The notes under the pieces are model-generated. The model had not been told where the DNA came from, did not search any database, and saw nothing but the letters and a program-made list of their open reading frames with translations. A DNA stretch of 64,000 bases. Origin: Methanomassiliicoccales archaeon (GTDB taxonomy: Archaea > Thermoplasmatota > Thermoplasmata > Methanomassiliicoccales > UBA472). The DNA lies in NCBI GenBank assembly GCA_035527755.1, contig DATKZX010000014.1, positions 1 to 64,000 of the forward strand. The letters run 5' to 3'. Each line of letters starts with the position of its first letter. The stretch's first letter is position 1. Positions 42,917 through 54,641 of the stretch are shown here, piece by piece. Position numbers and translations under genes: made by a program.

Positions 42917-44373
42917 GGCAGGGCCTCCCGGAAGGCCCTTTCCATGACGTCGTACTCGGCGACCTTTCCGGTCCACAGCTCGAAGGAGGCCAGGGCCTGG
43001 TAGATGAGCATGTCCTTTCCGTTCACGGCCACCGCACCTTTTCTAGAGGCTTCGGCCAACAGCGGTGTCACCGCTGGATTGTAGACCGTGTCCATGACGA
43101 ACTGCCCCTCACGCAGCACGTGGGGGGATATGGACATCTCCTGCGGGAACCCCTTCATGCCCAAGGGTGTGCAGTTGACTATGATATCGTATTGCTTCTC
43201 CTCGACCACGCGTCTTCCTACGGCGGTGGTCCCGGAGAACGCCTTGGCCAGTGATTCCGCCTTGCCCATGGTGCGGTTGGTGATGTCCACCTCCGCCCCT
43301 TTGGATGCCAGGAAGGAGCATACCGAGCGGGACGCACCTCCGGCGCCGAGCACCAGGGCCATCTTTCCGTTGATGTCCACGCCGTTCTTCTCGAAGGTCC
43401 TCTCCACCCCGATCACGTCGGTGTTCCGGCCGATCAGCTTCCCGCCTTCATTGATGACCGTGTTCACCGCACCGATCTTCTCGGCCACAGGGTCCAGGCG
43501 GTCCAGGTTCGGTATGATGGTCTCCTTGTGCGGTATGGTGACGTTGAACCCCTTCACGCCCAGGGCGTCCACCACGTCCAGGAACTCGTCCAGTTCATCG
43601 CTGAGCGCCACCCATTTAAGATAGATCCCCCGCACTCCCGCGGCATGGAAGGCGGCATTGTGCAGCGACGGAGAGATGGAGTGGTCCACCGGGTATCCCA
43701 CCAGTCCGGTCACCAGCGGTTCCTTGCCCAGCCACTTCATCGTCTCCAGGTCCAGCTGTCCCGGGGCGGTCTCCTTTCCCGGCCCGGTAGAGGCATAGGC
43801 CAAGGTGCACCCCATATTATGCGCCAGGACCCGAGTGACCGTTCCCAGCTCCCCCATGCCTATGATGGTGAAGCGTTCTCGGCTCAGTCCGAACCACATC
43901 GCCCCCTCGACCACCTGGTCCAGGTCCTTCATCGTCCGCACGGTGAAGGCCGCCTTGGCCATGTCGGCACGGGCGGAGCATTCCACCAAGGTCTCGATGA
44001 CCCTGGCCGTGGAAGGGGTCTTCTTAAGGTCGTGGTAGGAGACGATGATCCTGGACGGTTTGAGAAGGTGCGCCCTGGCGATCAAAGGGTGACCGAACTC
44101 CAGGTCCACGTCGAAGTCGGCCTCGGCCGCCCTCCAAAGGAACTCCCACTTCTTTTCGATATTTCCCTCCCAGAAGCCTCCCTGGTCCTTCTCCCTCAGG
44201 GTGGCGATGCGTCTGACGGGCAGCTCCTTGAAAGGTGTAAGGTCGTCCGGCAGGACCGGCATGGCATCGAATCGGAACTCCAGGGATTCCGCGCCTCTGG
44301 TAATGGCGTCCTTGGCCACCGCCAATGCCGAGGCCACGTCGACCTCCGATATAGCCACGCATATCTTGGTCAT
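42913..44373 (-). CDS. aroDE: 3-dehydroquinate dehydratase (type I) / shikimate dehydrogenase fusion
   Basis: The 486-residue protein has a type I dehydratase (residues about 1-215: SLEFRFDAMP, RIIVSYHDLKKTPS with the catalytic His, and KAAFTVRTMKDL with the Schiff-base Lys). A shikimate dehydrogenase follows (about 220-486: GYPVDHSISPSLHNAAFH, FNVTIPHKETIIPN with the catalytic Lys, RNTDVIGVERTFE, VLGAGGASRSVCSF, VNCTPLGMKG). The fusion performs consecutive steps. It is coupled by ATGA to aroB' and by TTGA to aroK. Confidence 0.94.
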   Translation of the reverse strand: MTKICVAISEVDVASALAVAKDAITRGAESLEFRFDAMPVLPDDLTPFKELPVRRIATLREKDQGGFWEGNIEKKWEFLWRAAEADFDVDLEFGHPLIARAHLLKPSRIIVSYHDLKKTPSTARVIETLVECSARADMAKAAFTVRTMKDLDQVVEGAMWFGLSRERFTIIGMGELGTVTRVLAHNMGCTLAYASTGPGKETAPGQLDLETMKWLGKEPLVTGLVGYPVDHSISPSLHNAAFHAAGVRGIYLKWVALSDELDEFLDVVDALGVKGFNVTIPHKETIIPNLDRLDPVAEKIGAVNTVINEGGKLIGRNTDVIGVERTFEKNGVDINGKMALVLGAGGASRSVCSFLASKGAEVDITNRTMGKAESLAKAFSGTTAVGRRVVEEKQYDIIVNCTPLGMKGFPQEMSISPHVLREGQFVMDTVYNPAVTPLLAEASRKGAVAVNGKDMLIYQALASFELWTGKVAEYDVMERAFREALP

Positions 44374-45407
44374 CTTTCCACTACGCTCTCCTTCACAGCG
44401 TGACCGAAGTGCCTTCCTCCTCTCTCCAGGCGGACGAGCACCTTGTCACCTTCCTTAATGTCGGAAATCGATATGGAACCTTCCTTGGTACAAAGACGGA
44501 TGGTCTCGGCGTTCTGCAGTATGGTGGTGTAACGTCCACCCTCCGCCTCCGCCTCCAACAGCAGCAACGGTCGCACTTCGACCTTGGCCCGGCCGACCAC
44601 TACCGGTCTGGTTCGTCCGGAAGAATCTACGGCCAGCAGTTCGTCCCCTCCCTTCACTTCAGAGAGGTATTTGGTACGTCCGTCCGATCCCAGCACGTAG
44701 GCATGCACCGCTCCGGCGTTGACACGGAACGGTCGGGATGAAACGTATTGCGAGTCCATGGCCTCGCTCTGCACCAGGAACAGGCAGGCCGATTGCGAAC
44801 CGACCAGCATTCCTTCGCCAACGCTCAGCAGGGAGCAGGTGTCCACGCAAACGCGGTCCCCGACGCTCACCGGACGAACGCTCCTGACCATCGCTTCCAT
44901 CAACGACACTTCAGAGATCCCCGATCGCCCTAGCACACCGAACTGGTTCAGCTGAGATGGGTCGTTCACCGTTATGGCCAGCCCGTCCACCCCCGTCTCC
45001 AGCGTGGTGGCGAACAGTTTGGCCTCCTCCAAAGAGGAGCAAGAGGCGATGACCTTGGTGCTGGTTCCCTGGAACTCGGCGATGAGGTTCTCCAAAGGGA
45101 TGACCTTCCAATCGTGCGATTCCACCAGCACGTACTCGTGCTTGCCCTTGAACACGGATGCCTTCTCTGAATCCTTGTGGCTCCGTATGGTCAGCACCAC
45201 GCCTATCTGCTTACCCTCGGCCAGGAGAACGTCGCCCTGTCGTATGATGGGAAAGTACCTGCCGACCTTCTGCAAGGCGGCGTCCTCTTCCCTGAGCACG
45301 ATGTCGGCGAATCCGGACTCCAAGGCGGAGGTGACCATGCGCTTCCTATCCGTAGCGGACGGAAGATGGTCGGTCCTCACCCAGATGATCTTGCCCTTTC
45401 CGGACAT
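44370..45407 (-). CDS. aroB': 3-dehydroquinate synthase II
   Basis: The 345-residue NAD-dependent enzyme deaminates and cyclises ADH to 3-dehydroquinate. It is the archaeal replacement for classical AroB. WVRTDHLPSATDRKRMVTSAL, GVDGLAITVNDPSQ, DTCSLLSVGEGMLVGSQSAC, FRVNAGAVHAYVLG and VKGGDELLAVDSSGRTR are family stretches. It follows the ADH synthase by 4 nt. Confidence 0.94.
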   Translation of the reverse strand: MSGKGKIIWVRTDHLPSATDRKRMVTSALESGFADIVLREEDAALQKVGRYFPIIRQGDVLLAEGKQIGVVLTIRSHKDSEKASVFKGKHEYVLVESHDWKVIPLENLIAEFQGTSTKVIASCSSLEEAKLFATTLETGVDGLAITVNDPSQLNQFGVLGRSGISEVSLMEAMVRSVRPVSVGDRVCVDTCSLLSVGEGMLVGSQSACLFLVQSEAMDSQYVSSRPFRVNAGAVHAYVLGSDGRTKYLSEVKGGDELLAVDSSGRTRPVVVGRAKVEVRPLLLLEAEAEGGRYTTILQNAETIRLCTKEGSISISDIKEGDKVLVRLERGGRHFGHAVKESVVER

Positions 45408-45411
45408 GTGA

Positions 45412-46203
45412 TCACTTCAGCAATTGCATGGCCTCTTCGACCTCCATATCCTCAAGCACGATGCCGCTCACGGCCTTGGTGATGCCGATGACGTTCTTGT
45501 GCTGGAAGATATTTCGGCCGATGGAGACCCCCTTGCCTCCGGCATCGATGGAATCTCGTACCATCTGCAGAAGCTTCTCGTCAGAATCCATCTTAGGCCC
45601 GCCGGCGATGACCACAGGGGCCTGGGCCCCGCGCACCACTTCGCGGAAGGTGTCGATATCGCCGGTGTAACTGGTCTTGATGATGTCCGCCCCCAGTTCC
45701 GCCCCCACCCGAGCGCATACCTTGAGCGCGTCGGGATCGTAGGCGTTCTTCATATCCTTGCCCCGGGGGTAGATCATCACTAACAGCGGCATCCCCCATT
45801 CATTGCATATCCGGGAGATGTCGCCGAAGTCGGCCAACATATCGTTCTCGTAATCATTACCGATGTTAACGTGTATGGAGACGGCGTCGGCCCCGATCTT
45901 CAGCGCCTCTTCGACAGTGGTCACTAGTATCTTCTGGTCAGCGCGCTTGCTGAACTTGGTGCTGGCGGAGAGATGCACGATCAGGCCGATATCTCGGCCA
46001 AAGGACCGGTGGCTGTAGGGTATGATCCCCTTGTGCAGAACCACCGCGGTGGCGCCTCCCTGTGCCACCTTGTCTATGGTCGACCTCATGTCAACTAATC
46101 CTTCGATGGGGCCATTTGTGATACCGTGGTCCATGGGGACGATGACCGCCCTCCCGGTGCCCCGGTCCATTATGCGCTCCATCCTCACGCTCTTTCCTAG
46201 CAC
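45412..46203 (-). CDS. aroA': 2-amino-3,7-dideoxy-D-threo-hept-6-ulosonate (ADH) synthase, GTG start
   Basis: This class I aldolase relative condenses aspartate semialdehyde with a deoxyketohexose phosphate to start aromatic synthesis in archaea. VIVPMDHGITNGPIEGL, DAVSIHVNIGNDYEN, MIYPRGKDMKNAYDP, DIIKTSYTGDIDTFREV (Schiff-base Lys) and VVIAGGPKMDSDEKLLQM align closely with the Methanocaldococcus enzyme MJ0400. The frame's first possible start (TTG 46227) lies before the transcript start predicted from the TATA box at 46238-46246. GTG 46203, behind ggaaggtga, gives the normal N-terminus. It heads an eleven-gene operon. Confidence 0.94.
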   Translation of the reverse strand: MLGKSVRMERIMDRGTGRAVIVPMDHGITNGPIEGLVDMRSTIDKVAQGGATAVVLHKGIIPYSHRSFGRDIGLIVHLSASTKFSKRADQKILVTTVEEALKIGADAVSIHVNIGNDYENDMLADFGDISRICNEWGMPLLVMIYPRGKDMKNAYDPDALKVCARVGAELGADIIKTSYTGDIDTFREVVRGAQAPVVIAGGPKMDSDEKLLQMVRDSIDAGGKGVSIGRNIFQHKNVIGITKAVSGIVLEDMEVEEAMQLLK

Positions 46204-46235
46204 TTTTTCACCTTCCTGCCGTGTCAATTAATAGC

Positions 46236-46254
46236 ACGCATATAAGATTTGCGT
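46236..46254 (-). promoter_or_regulatory. Promoter of the aromatic/homocysteine operon with palindrome
   Basis: The minus-strand TATA box CTTATATGC (46238-46246) is framed by an inverted repeat ACGCA-N9-TGCGT (46236-46240 and 46250-46254). The predicted transcript start is near 46217, 14 nt before the GTG start of aroA'. A protein bound to the repeat would cover the TATA box. The candidate regulator is unknown; an ACT-domain regulator is encoded 2.5 kb away at 48801. Confidence 0.5.
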
Positions 46255-46718
46255 CATTAACGGATATGTATGGCATGAGATATAAATCACTGGTAGGTCG
46301 GCTCATTCATCATAAGTCCCGAAATATACTGCATTGAGGCCTTAAATCAAACCTTGAACACCAAAGAATGGTGTCAATTCCAAAATGATAGATCGTGGAC
46401 CGAAAACGTCGGGCCAAAGATGAATACCAGATATTACGAGTCTAGTATCAATCCCTCCATATTGGCCAACGAGAAGAAGTGTGACGATGATCATCAACTA
46501 CTGTCTGTATGTTTAGCCAACCATTTCCAGGGAGAATCCAATTCACTAATAATTGATGAACGTGATGAGTCCCACGACCATCTGATCGAACCACGACCGT
46601 GGATCAAAGGCCGCTTGACCTTTGATACGCATATAACAGAATGCATCAATGATGTGTGGGGATCCATAAACAAGGCCTATATGATGTCTCTCAGGCCATT
46701 TTTTATATCCCAGGATCA
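46255..46718. other. Lower-GC spacer with no clear gene
   Basis: This 460-bp stretch separates the aromatic operon promoter from the RloA/RloB-like pair. Its GC content is visibly lower than in neighbouring genes. A plus-strand frame (46354-46755, TTG start, 133 codons, first ATG 46420) runs through it, but has no recognisable domain, an odd composition, no ribosome site, and overlaps the 3' end of the RloB-like gene by 37 nt. I treat it as doubtful: either chance or a decayed gene that arrived with the insert. Confidence 0.4.
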
Positions 46719-47324
46719 TCAAACCGAGTCAAGTATGCTCTGTACCAGGAGATGAACACTCGTACAAGGGTTGCCCCCACGAACGTGTGGACCAAAGCCC
46801 AATCCATTACGTCTTCTCTCTAACCTATCCGCATTGCTCACGGCCATCGGGAGGGCGGGTTGTAACCGTTCGAAGAGGTCCATTGATTTTTCGTACCTTG
46901 GGATATAGCGGCGTAGTTCAGAAACAACGTCCGAACAGCTATCCATCCAATTTTCCGTGAAAGTATAATGCAGGAGGAACCATAGTTCGAAACAGGGATT
47001 GGATACTGCCAAAAACATTTTGCTACCAGCAAGTTCCACCGCTTTATGTAATTCATCATCAGTACAATCATCGACATCAAAGACGCACCATGCAGCGTCT
47101 CCGTTCACCTTCCCGATATCCATCTCCCGCATTCGCTCGAGAGAATGACTCACTATCTGTCTGGGCGTTTTTCCCGGGGATTCATAGACTTTAATGATTA
47201 CATTACGATGTGTGCGTCGAAACCCCTCAAAATAGTAAGGTTCTGTGCATTTACCCTCGCATATGATGAGGAGGCGCGGCTTAACAGTCTTTGGAATACG
47301 CTCTCTGCCCCTTGACCGTTTCAT
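46719..47324 (-). CDS. RloB-like protein (TOPRIM-like nuclease candidate)
   Basis: The 201-residue protein matches the RloB family known from restriction-modification-linked and abortive-infection loci. RLLIICEGKCTEPYYFEGF carries the glutamates (E23, E28), and AWCVFDVDDCTDDE has acidic residues D83, D85 and D86, together a TOPRIM-like metal site. SNPCFELWFLLHY is a further family mark. It overlaps the ATPase upstream by 4 nt (ATGA), so the two are one unit. The likely role is an effector nuclease controlled by the ATPase in antiphage defence, by family precedent only. Codon use and GC are lower than in the flanking biosynthetic operons, suggesting transfer. Confidence 0.82.
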   Translation of the reverse strand: MKRSRGRERIPKTVKPRLLIICEGKCTEPYYFEGFRRTHRNVIIKVYESPGKTPRQIVSHSLERMREMDIGKVNGDAAWCVFDVDDCTDDELHKAVELAGSKMFLAVSNPCFELWFLLHYTFTENWMDSCSDVVSELRRYIPRYEKSMDLFERLQPALPMAVSNADRLERRRNGLGFGPHVRGGNPCTSVHLLVQSILDSV

Positions 47325-48598
47325 TCCACGATTCTCCCACCTTCCACAAACGGTACCGCTCCGAAACGCCCCAGTTCATACGCCTTCTGAGCCCTCAGGT
47401 CCTTGCGTACTTTGAAGTCTGACAGGGAATACATGTGAGTGCGTCCTTGTTCATCCTTTTCCATGAACCATATCTGGTCTCGACGAAACAGGTCCAGATC
47501 GATAAGGTTGGTGTTATGGGTGGTGAATACGAACTGGGCATTTTTCGGGTTCTGCTTGGGATCATTGATCACGTCGATCGTAAATCGGGCGATTAAGAGG
47601 TGGAGATGGAGGTCCATCTCGTCCATTACCAGCACTTTCCCCGCCTCCATCGCCTCAATGATGAGGGCTATGACAGCGAAAGTCTTCTGTGTGCCTAAGG
47701 ACTCCTCGCCATGAAAATCCATCTCCTGTTGGATTGGCGCTCCGTGCTCATCGATAACCTGATGCACTGTCTTGATGTCCACTCTGCGCCATTGCTCGAT
47801 CTTGCCGTTTACAATGCTGCGCATCTGCTCTTGAACCTCCGGAGGCATCCTGCCCAGTTCATCCTGGTCCATATGGACGACCTTCCCACGTAGGTCGACG
47901 ATGCCCATGTCCGCTTTCTTTAGTGCCCCGAGAACAAAGGCGCGGAACCGATCGTCCTGCTGCATCCGGGCCAGGGCTCGCTCCTCCACGACTATCGAAT
48001 TGATGTCCAGGATCACCATAAGACGCTCCCTGAACCAATTGAAGGCCGGAATCGCCTTGCCATAATTATCCTGGACGGCCTTGGATAAGAACAGAGCATT
48101 TGTCAGCGTCTTCTCAGCTATGCTCCGAAGGGTTCCAGCGTCCTGTGTGAACTTATAGGGGTGGCCATCGATCCTTTCGAAAATTATTGCTTTTCGGTTC
48201 TTCGGATAATAATTCAGGGATTCCTCAAGGACATGGGTAGCATCGTGCTTGAGTATGTACTCATACTCAATGCCATCCATTAGAAAGGCCACTCTATAGC
48301 AGGTCGGCTTACCCTTGAACGCCTTGTCGAATTTAAAAGGCATAAAAGGCATGGCTTCTCCCATCTGAGCCAGATGTGACCTTAAGACCATGGACTGCAG
48401 GAGACCCATCGCCATGATCAGGTTGGATTTACCAGATGCGTTCGCCCCATAGATCGATGCAGACCGGATGGTGCGGTCCTTCGATCCCTCTATGTTGATT
48501 AAGCGGTCTTGATGGCTCTTATCGGATGTAGCGATCATGCTGAAGGTCACCGGTTGGGCGAAGGATCGAAAATTTTCCACCTCGAATTCTAGCAACAT
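47321..48598 (-). CDS. RloA-like AAA/ABC-type ATPase
   Basis: The 425-residue ATPase is of the AAA_15 (SMC/OLD-like) group. It begins MLLEFEVENFRSFAQPVTFS, Walker A is GANASGKSN (51-59), and Walker B is GKVLVMDEMDLHLH. The switch region is VFTTHNTNLID, preceded by the signature-like ESLGTQKTFAVI. Such ATPases pair with RloB, OLD-type or TOPRIM effectors in defence loci. The RloB-like gene follows with ATGA. A palindrome (48626-48640) lies 28 nt before the start. Confidence 0.85.
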   Translation of the reverse strand: MLLEFEVENFRSFAQPVTFSMIATSDKSHQDRLINIEGSKDRTIRSASIYGANASGKSNLIMAMGLLQSMVLRSHLAQMGEAMPFMPFKFDKAFKGKPTCYRVAFLMDGIEYEYILKHDATHVLEESLNYYPKNRKAIIFERIDGHPYKFTQDAGTLRSIAEKTLTNALFLSKAVQDNYGKAIPAFNWFRERLMVILDINSIVVEERALARMQQDDRFRAFVLGALKKADMGIVDLRGKVVHMDQDELGRMPPEVQEQMRSIVNGKIEQWRRVDIKTVHQVIDEHGAPIQQEMDFHGEESLGTQKTFAVIALIIEAMEAGKVLVMDEMDLHLHLLIARFTIDVINDPKQNPKNAQFVFTTHNTNLIDLDLFRRDQIWFMEKDEQGRTHMYSLSDFKVRKDLRAQKAYELGRFGAVPFVEGGRIVE

Positions 48599-48625
48599 GT
48601 TCTCATGTCTCCCAATTAAGAAGTT

Positions 48626-48640
48626 GTGAAATAATCACAT
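48626..48640. promoter_or_regulatory. Palindrome before the RloA/RloB-like pair
   Basis: TGTGA-AATAA-TCACA is a perfect 5-bp inverted repeat 28 nt 5' of the ATPase start. TATA-like sequences (catataaaaag on the minus strand, about 48672-48682) lie further upstream, so the repeat falls near the expected transcription start and could bind a repressor. Confidence 0.35.
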
Positions 48641-48800
48641 ATTTTACATCATAATGCCTGTATATAACTTTTTATATGCCAATAATTACGCATCGCATAT
48701 CCGGATTATCCTGATTGAGGTTATACGTTAAGCAACAAATTAGGACATCAATCCACGTTATTGTCAATGATTATATTCTCACAATACATCCCTCTCCATC

Positions 48801-49301
48801 ATGTGGAAGTCGTTGGCCAAGCATTTCGGCAGGTACCCCTCTCAGGCCAAGGTGGCCAAGCTGCTTCTGGAGCACGGACTGCGTGTGGACGAGGGGCGGG
48901 TGTTCTGCGGAGACATCGAGGTCGCCGACATGGCCATCGGCCGCGCCGCCGGCGTGGACCGCCGCATAGTGCGCTCGGCGGTCATGACCATCGAGGAGAG
49001 CAACGAGCTCAGGACCGTCTTCTCCAAGCTGGTCCCCATAGCTCTGCTGACAGAGGTGGCGCCGGTCATGGGGTGGACGTCCCTGGAGATCGTTCCCACC
49101 GACGCCCAGACCCCCGGGATCATCGCCGAGGTCACCGGGGTGATCGCCCGGGAGGGGATATCCGTGCGCCAGGCGGTGGTCAGCGATCCCGTGCTGTCCT
49201 CCGACCCCCGATTGTTCGTCATCACCGAGGGCGTGGTCCCCCCGGAGCTGATACCTCAGATACGTGCATGCAAGGGCGTGCGCTCCATAATCATTCACTG
49301 A
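48801..49301 (+). CDS. ACT-domain regulator of amino acid metabolism (COG2061-like)
   Basis: The 166-residue protein has an N-terminal helix-turn-helix-like part (PSQAKVAKLLLEHGLRVDEG, AIGRAAGVDRRIVRSAV) and a C-terminal ACT domain (EIVPTDAQTPGIIAEVTGVI to the C-terminus). This matches the archaeal family annotated as regulators of amino acid metabolism. A box gattatattc (about 48764-48773) predicts a leaderless transcript. It is separated from the next transporter by 4 nt. The targets are unknown; the nearby aromatic, his and car operons are plausible. Confidence 0.82.
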   Translation: MWKSLAKHFGRYPSQAKVAKLLLEHGLRVDEGRVFCGDIEVADMAIGRAAGVDRRIVRSAVMTIEESNELRTVFSKLVPIALLTEVAPVMGWTSLEIVPTDAQTPGIIAEVTGVIAREGISVRQAVVSDPVLSSDPRLFVITEGVVPPELIPQIRACKGVRSIIIH

Positions 49302-49305
49302 TCCC

Positions 49306-50187
49306 ATGAGCGAGGAGCATCGTTTAGCCTACCCGGCCCTCATCGTGGCCATACTGGCGGTGTCCTTCGCCTCCATATTCATCCGGTGGAGCGATTCCGA
49401 CCCGCTGGTCATCGCCGGCTACCGAATGCTCTTCGCCGCGCTCATACTGGCGCCCTTCGCCTTTCAGGAGAGGAGGGTCGCCGAGCCGTTGGAACGGCGT
49501 ACTATCATGACCGTGGTCATGACAGGCGTCGTGCTCGCCGTGCATTTCTTCGCCTTCATCTCCTCGCTCCGGTATACGTCGGTAGCATCCAGCACCCTGC
49601 TGGTCAACTGTCATCCCCTCATCGTCGGCGCGGCCTCGGTCTTTCTGCTGAGAGAATCCTCCAGAAGGACGATCGTGGGCGTGACCATCGGTTTCGTGGG
49701 CGTGGCGGTCATCGCCCTTTCGGGGATCGGTTCCGGACAGGCCATCGGTGATTCGCTTGCTTTGCTGGGCGGGGTCATGGCGGCCATATACATACTGGCC
49801 GGCAGATTGATCAGGCGCTCCCTGGGCATATTCACCTATGCCTTCCTGGTGTACATCACCGCCGCCGTCGTCCTTATGACCGCCGCCCTGCTCAACGGCG
49901 TACCCCTATGGCCGTACCCCGTCGATGAGATATTGATCTTCCTGGCCCTGGCGGTGGTATGCACCATATTCGGACACACCATCTACAATTGGTCGCTGAG
50001 GTACCTTTCAGCACCGGTGATAAGCACGTCGCTGCTGGGAGAGCCGATAATCGCCAGCATGCTGGCGTTCATCATCCTCAGCGAGGTCCCCGGTTGGACG
50101 GTCATAATGGCCGCACCCCTGGTCCTGATAGGGGTGCTGCTCACCGTTCAGGACCGTGCCTGGAAAAAGGTCGAGAGCGGAAAATGA
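49306..50187 (+). CDS. EamA/DMT-family transporter
   Basis: This 293-residue membrane protein has ten helices arranged as two EamA repeats (first about 8-140, second about 155-290). RWSDSDPLVIAGYRMLFAALIL and HFFAFISSLRYTSVASSTLL are typical of the first repeat, and IYNWSLRYLSAPVISTSLLGEPI of the second. Such proteins usually export amino acids or related metabolites. Its tight link to an ACT regulator suggests an amino-acid-linked substrate, which is inference. Confidence 0.87.
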   Translation: MSEEHRLAYPALIVAILAVSFASIFIRWSDSDPLVIAGYRMLFAALILAPFAFQERRVAEPLERRTIMTVVMTGVVLAVHFFAFISSLRYTSVASSTLLVNCHPLIVGAASVFLLRESSRRTIVGVTIGFVGVAVIALSGIGSGQAIGDSLALLGGVMAAIYILAGRLIRRSLGIFTYAFLVYITAAVVLMTAALLNGVPLWPYPVDEILIFLALAVVCTIFGHTIYNWSLRYLSAPVISTSLLGEPIIASMLAFIILSEVPGWTVIMAAPLVLIGVLLTVQDRAWKKVESGK

Positions 50188-50193
50188 TCCGTC

Positions 50194-53381
<3,188 letters not shown>

Positions 53382-53385
<4 letters not shown>

Positions 53386-54461
53386 CGACAGGCCTCCAGC
53401 ATCTTCACGAAATCATCGAAGAGGAAGCCCGTGTCCCTTGGTCCCGGGGAAGCCTCCGGATGATATTGTACGGAGAATATCGGCAGCTCCTTGTGCCGCA
53501 TGCCCTCCACCGTCCCGTCGTTGACGTTGGTCTGGTCCACCACAAGTCCGGAGTCCTGGAGGCTCTCGGGGTCGACCGCGTATCCGTGGTTCTGGGAGGT
53601 GATGAACACCCGGTCCCTATACTTCACCGGCTGATTGGCCCCGCGGTGCCCGAACTTTAATTTATAGGTGGTCCCTCCAAACACTTGGCAGAGAAGCTGG
53701 TTGCCCAGGCAGATGCCCATGATCGGATAATCGTCCTTCAACGTTCGCAAGTTCCTGATGATGGTGTCCTGGACCACAGGGTGGGCAGGATCGCCCGGTC
53801 CATTGGATAGGAAAAGCCCGTCGATCTCATGGTCCCGGAAGAACTTCACCGGGGTGTCGTACGGTAACTGGTAAAGGTCGAAACGTTTCCTCAGCTCTCT
53901 GACGATGTTGTTCTTTACCCCGCAGTCGAACAGCGCCACCTTCTTGGCGCCTTCCTTGGGGAAATGAAGGATATCGGGAGTGCTCACCTCTCCCACCAGG
54001 TTGCTGTCCGATGGATACGGCATCCTGCGCAGCTCCTCCAAACGTTCCACCGGGTCCTCATCGTAGACTATGGCACCTTTCATGGTCCCGGCGGTCCTGA
54101 TCCTAATGATGAGGGAACGGGTGTCCACACCGGCTATGCCGGGGATGTCGTTCTCTTCCAAGAACGAATTAAGGTCCTTCCCTCCGTAACCCGGGGAAGG
54201 TGAATCGCAAAGCTCCCTCACCACGAAGCCTCGGACCTGAACCTTGTCCGACTCCATGTCTTGGGAGTTAATACCATAATTACCGATGAGCGGATAGGAC
54301 ATCGTCAGAATTTGGCCGCGGAATGAGGGGTCGGTCAAGCCTTCCTGATAGCCGGTCATTCCGGTGCTGAACACGACCTCGCCCGAGGCGGTCTTCATGG
54401 AACCAAATCCCGTGCCCTCCATGATCGTCCCGTCCTCGAGAACCAGAAAGCACTTTGCCAT
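53382..54461 (-). CDS. carA: Carbamoyl-phosphate synthase small (glutaminase) subunit
   Basis: The 359-residue glutaminase supplies ammonia to CarB. FLVLEDGTIMEGTGFGS and FSTGMTGYQEGLTDPSF are N-terminal domain marks. MGICLGNQLLCQVFG carries the nucleophilic cysteine, and SVQYHPEASPGPRD the His-Glu pair. TSQNHGYAVD is the expected loop. A weak TATA-like sequence (minus strand, about 54490-54500) places the transcript start within about 10-15 nt of the ATG. Confidence 0.97.
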
Positions 54462-54552
54462 CAGAAAATCACGGTAGCGTTATGGGATACTTAATCCTTA
54501 CTGAATGCCCAAAACTAACTGGCATGATAATGTCTGGATAACAACAGGAAGT

Positions 54553-54569
54553 CGATATTTTTTATATCG
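54553..54569. promoter_or_regulatory. Inverted repeat in the carA-pelota intergenic region
   Basis: CGATAT-TTTTT-ATATCG is a perfect 6-bp inverted repeat within the 180-bp divergent spacer of carA and pelA, and a CG-rich patch (gccgggggtttt) follows it. It could be an operator, a hairpin or part of the pelA promoter. The spacer holds no gene. Confidence 0.35.
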
Positions 54570-54641
54570 CCGGGGGTTTTCTGTCCATCTGCGGACTAAT
54601 ATTGAGACAACCATAAATCCTGGGTAGGACATCCCTCGACG

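Noticed and set aside
46354-46755. Plus-strand frame of 133 codons before the RloB-like gene
   Set aside because: It has a TTG start, no ribosome site, unusual composition and no recognisable motif, and it overlaps the end of a convincing gene on the other strand. Kept only as a doubtful region.
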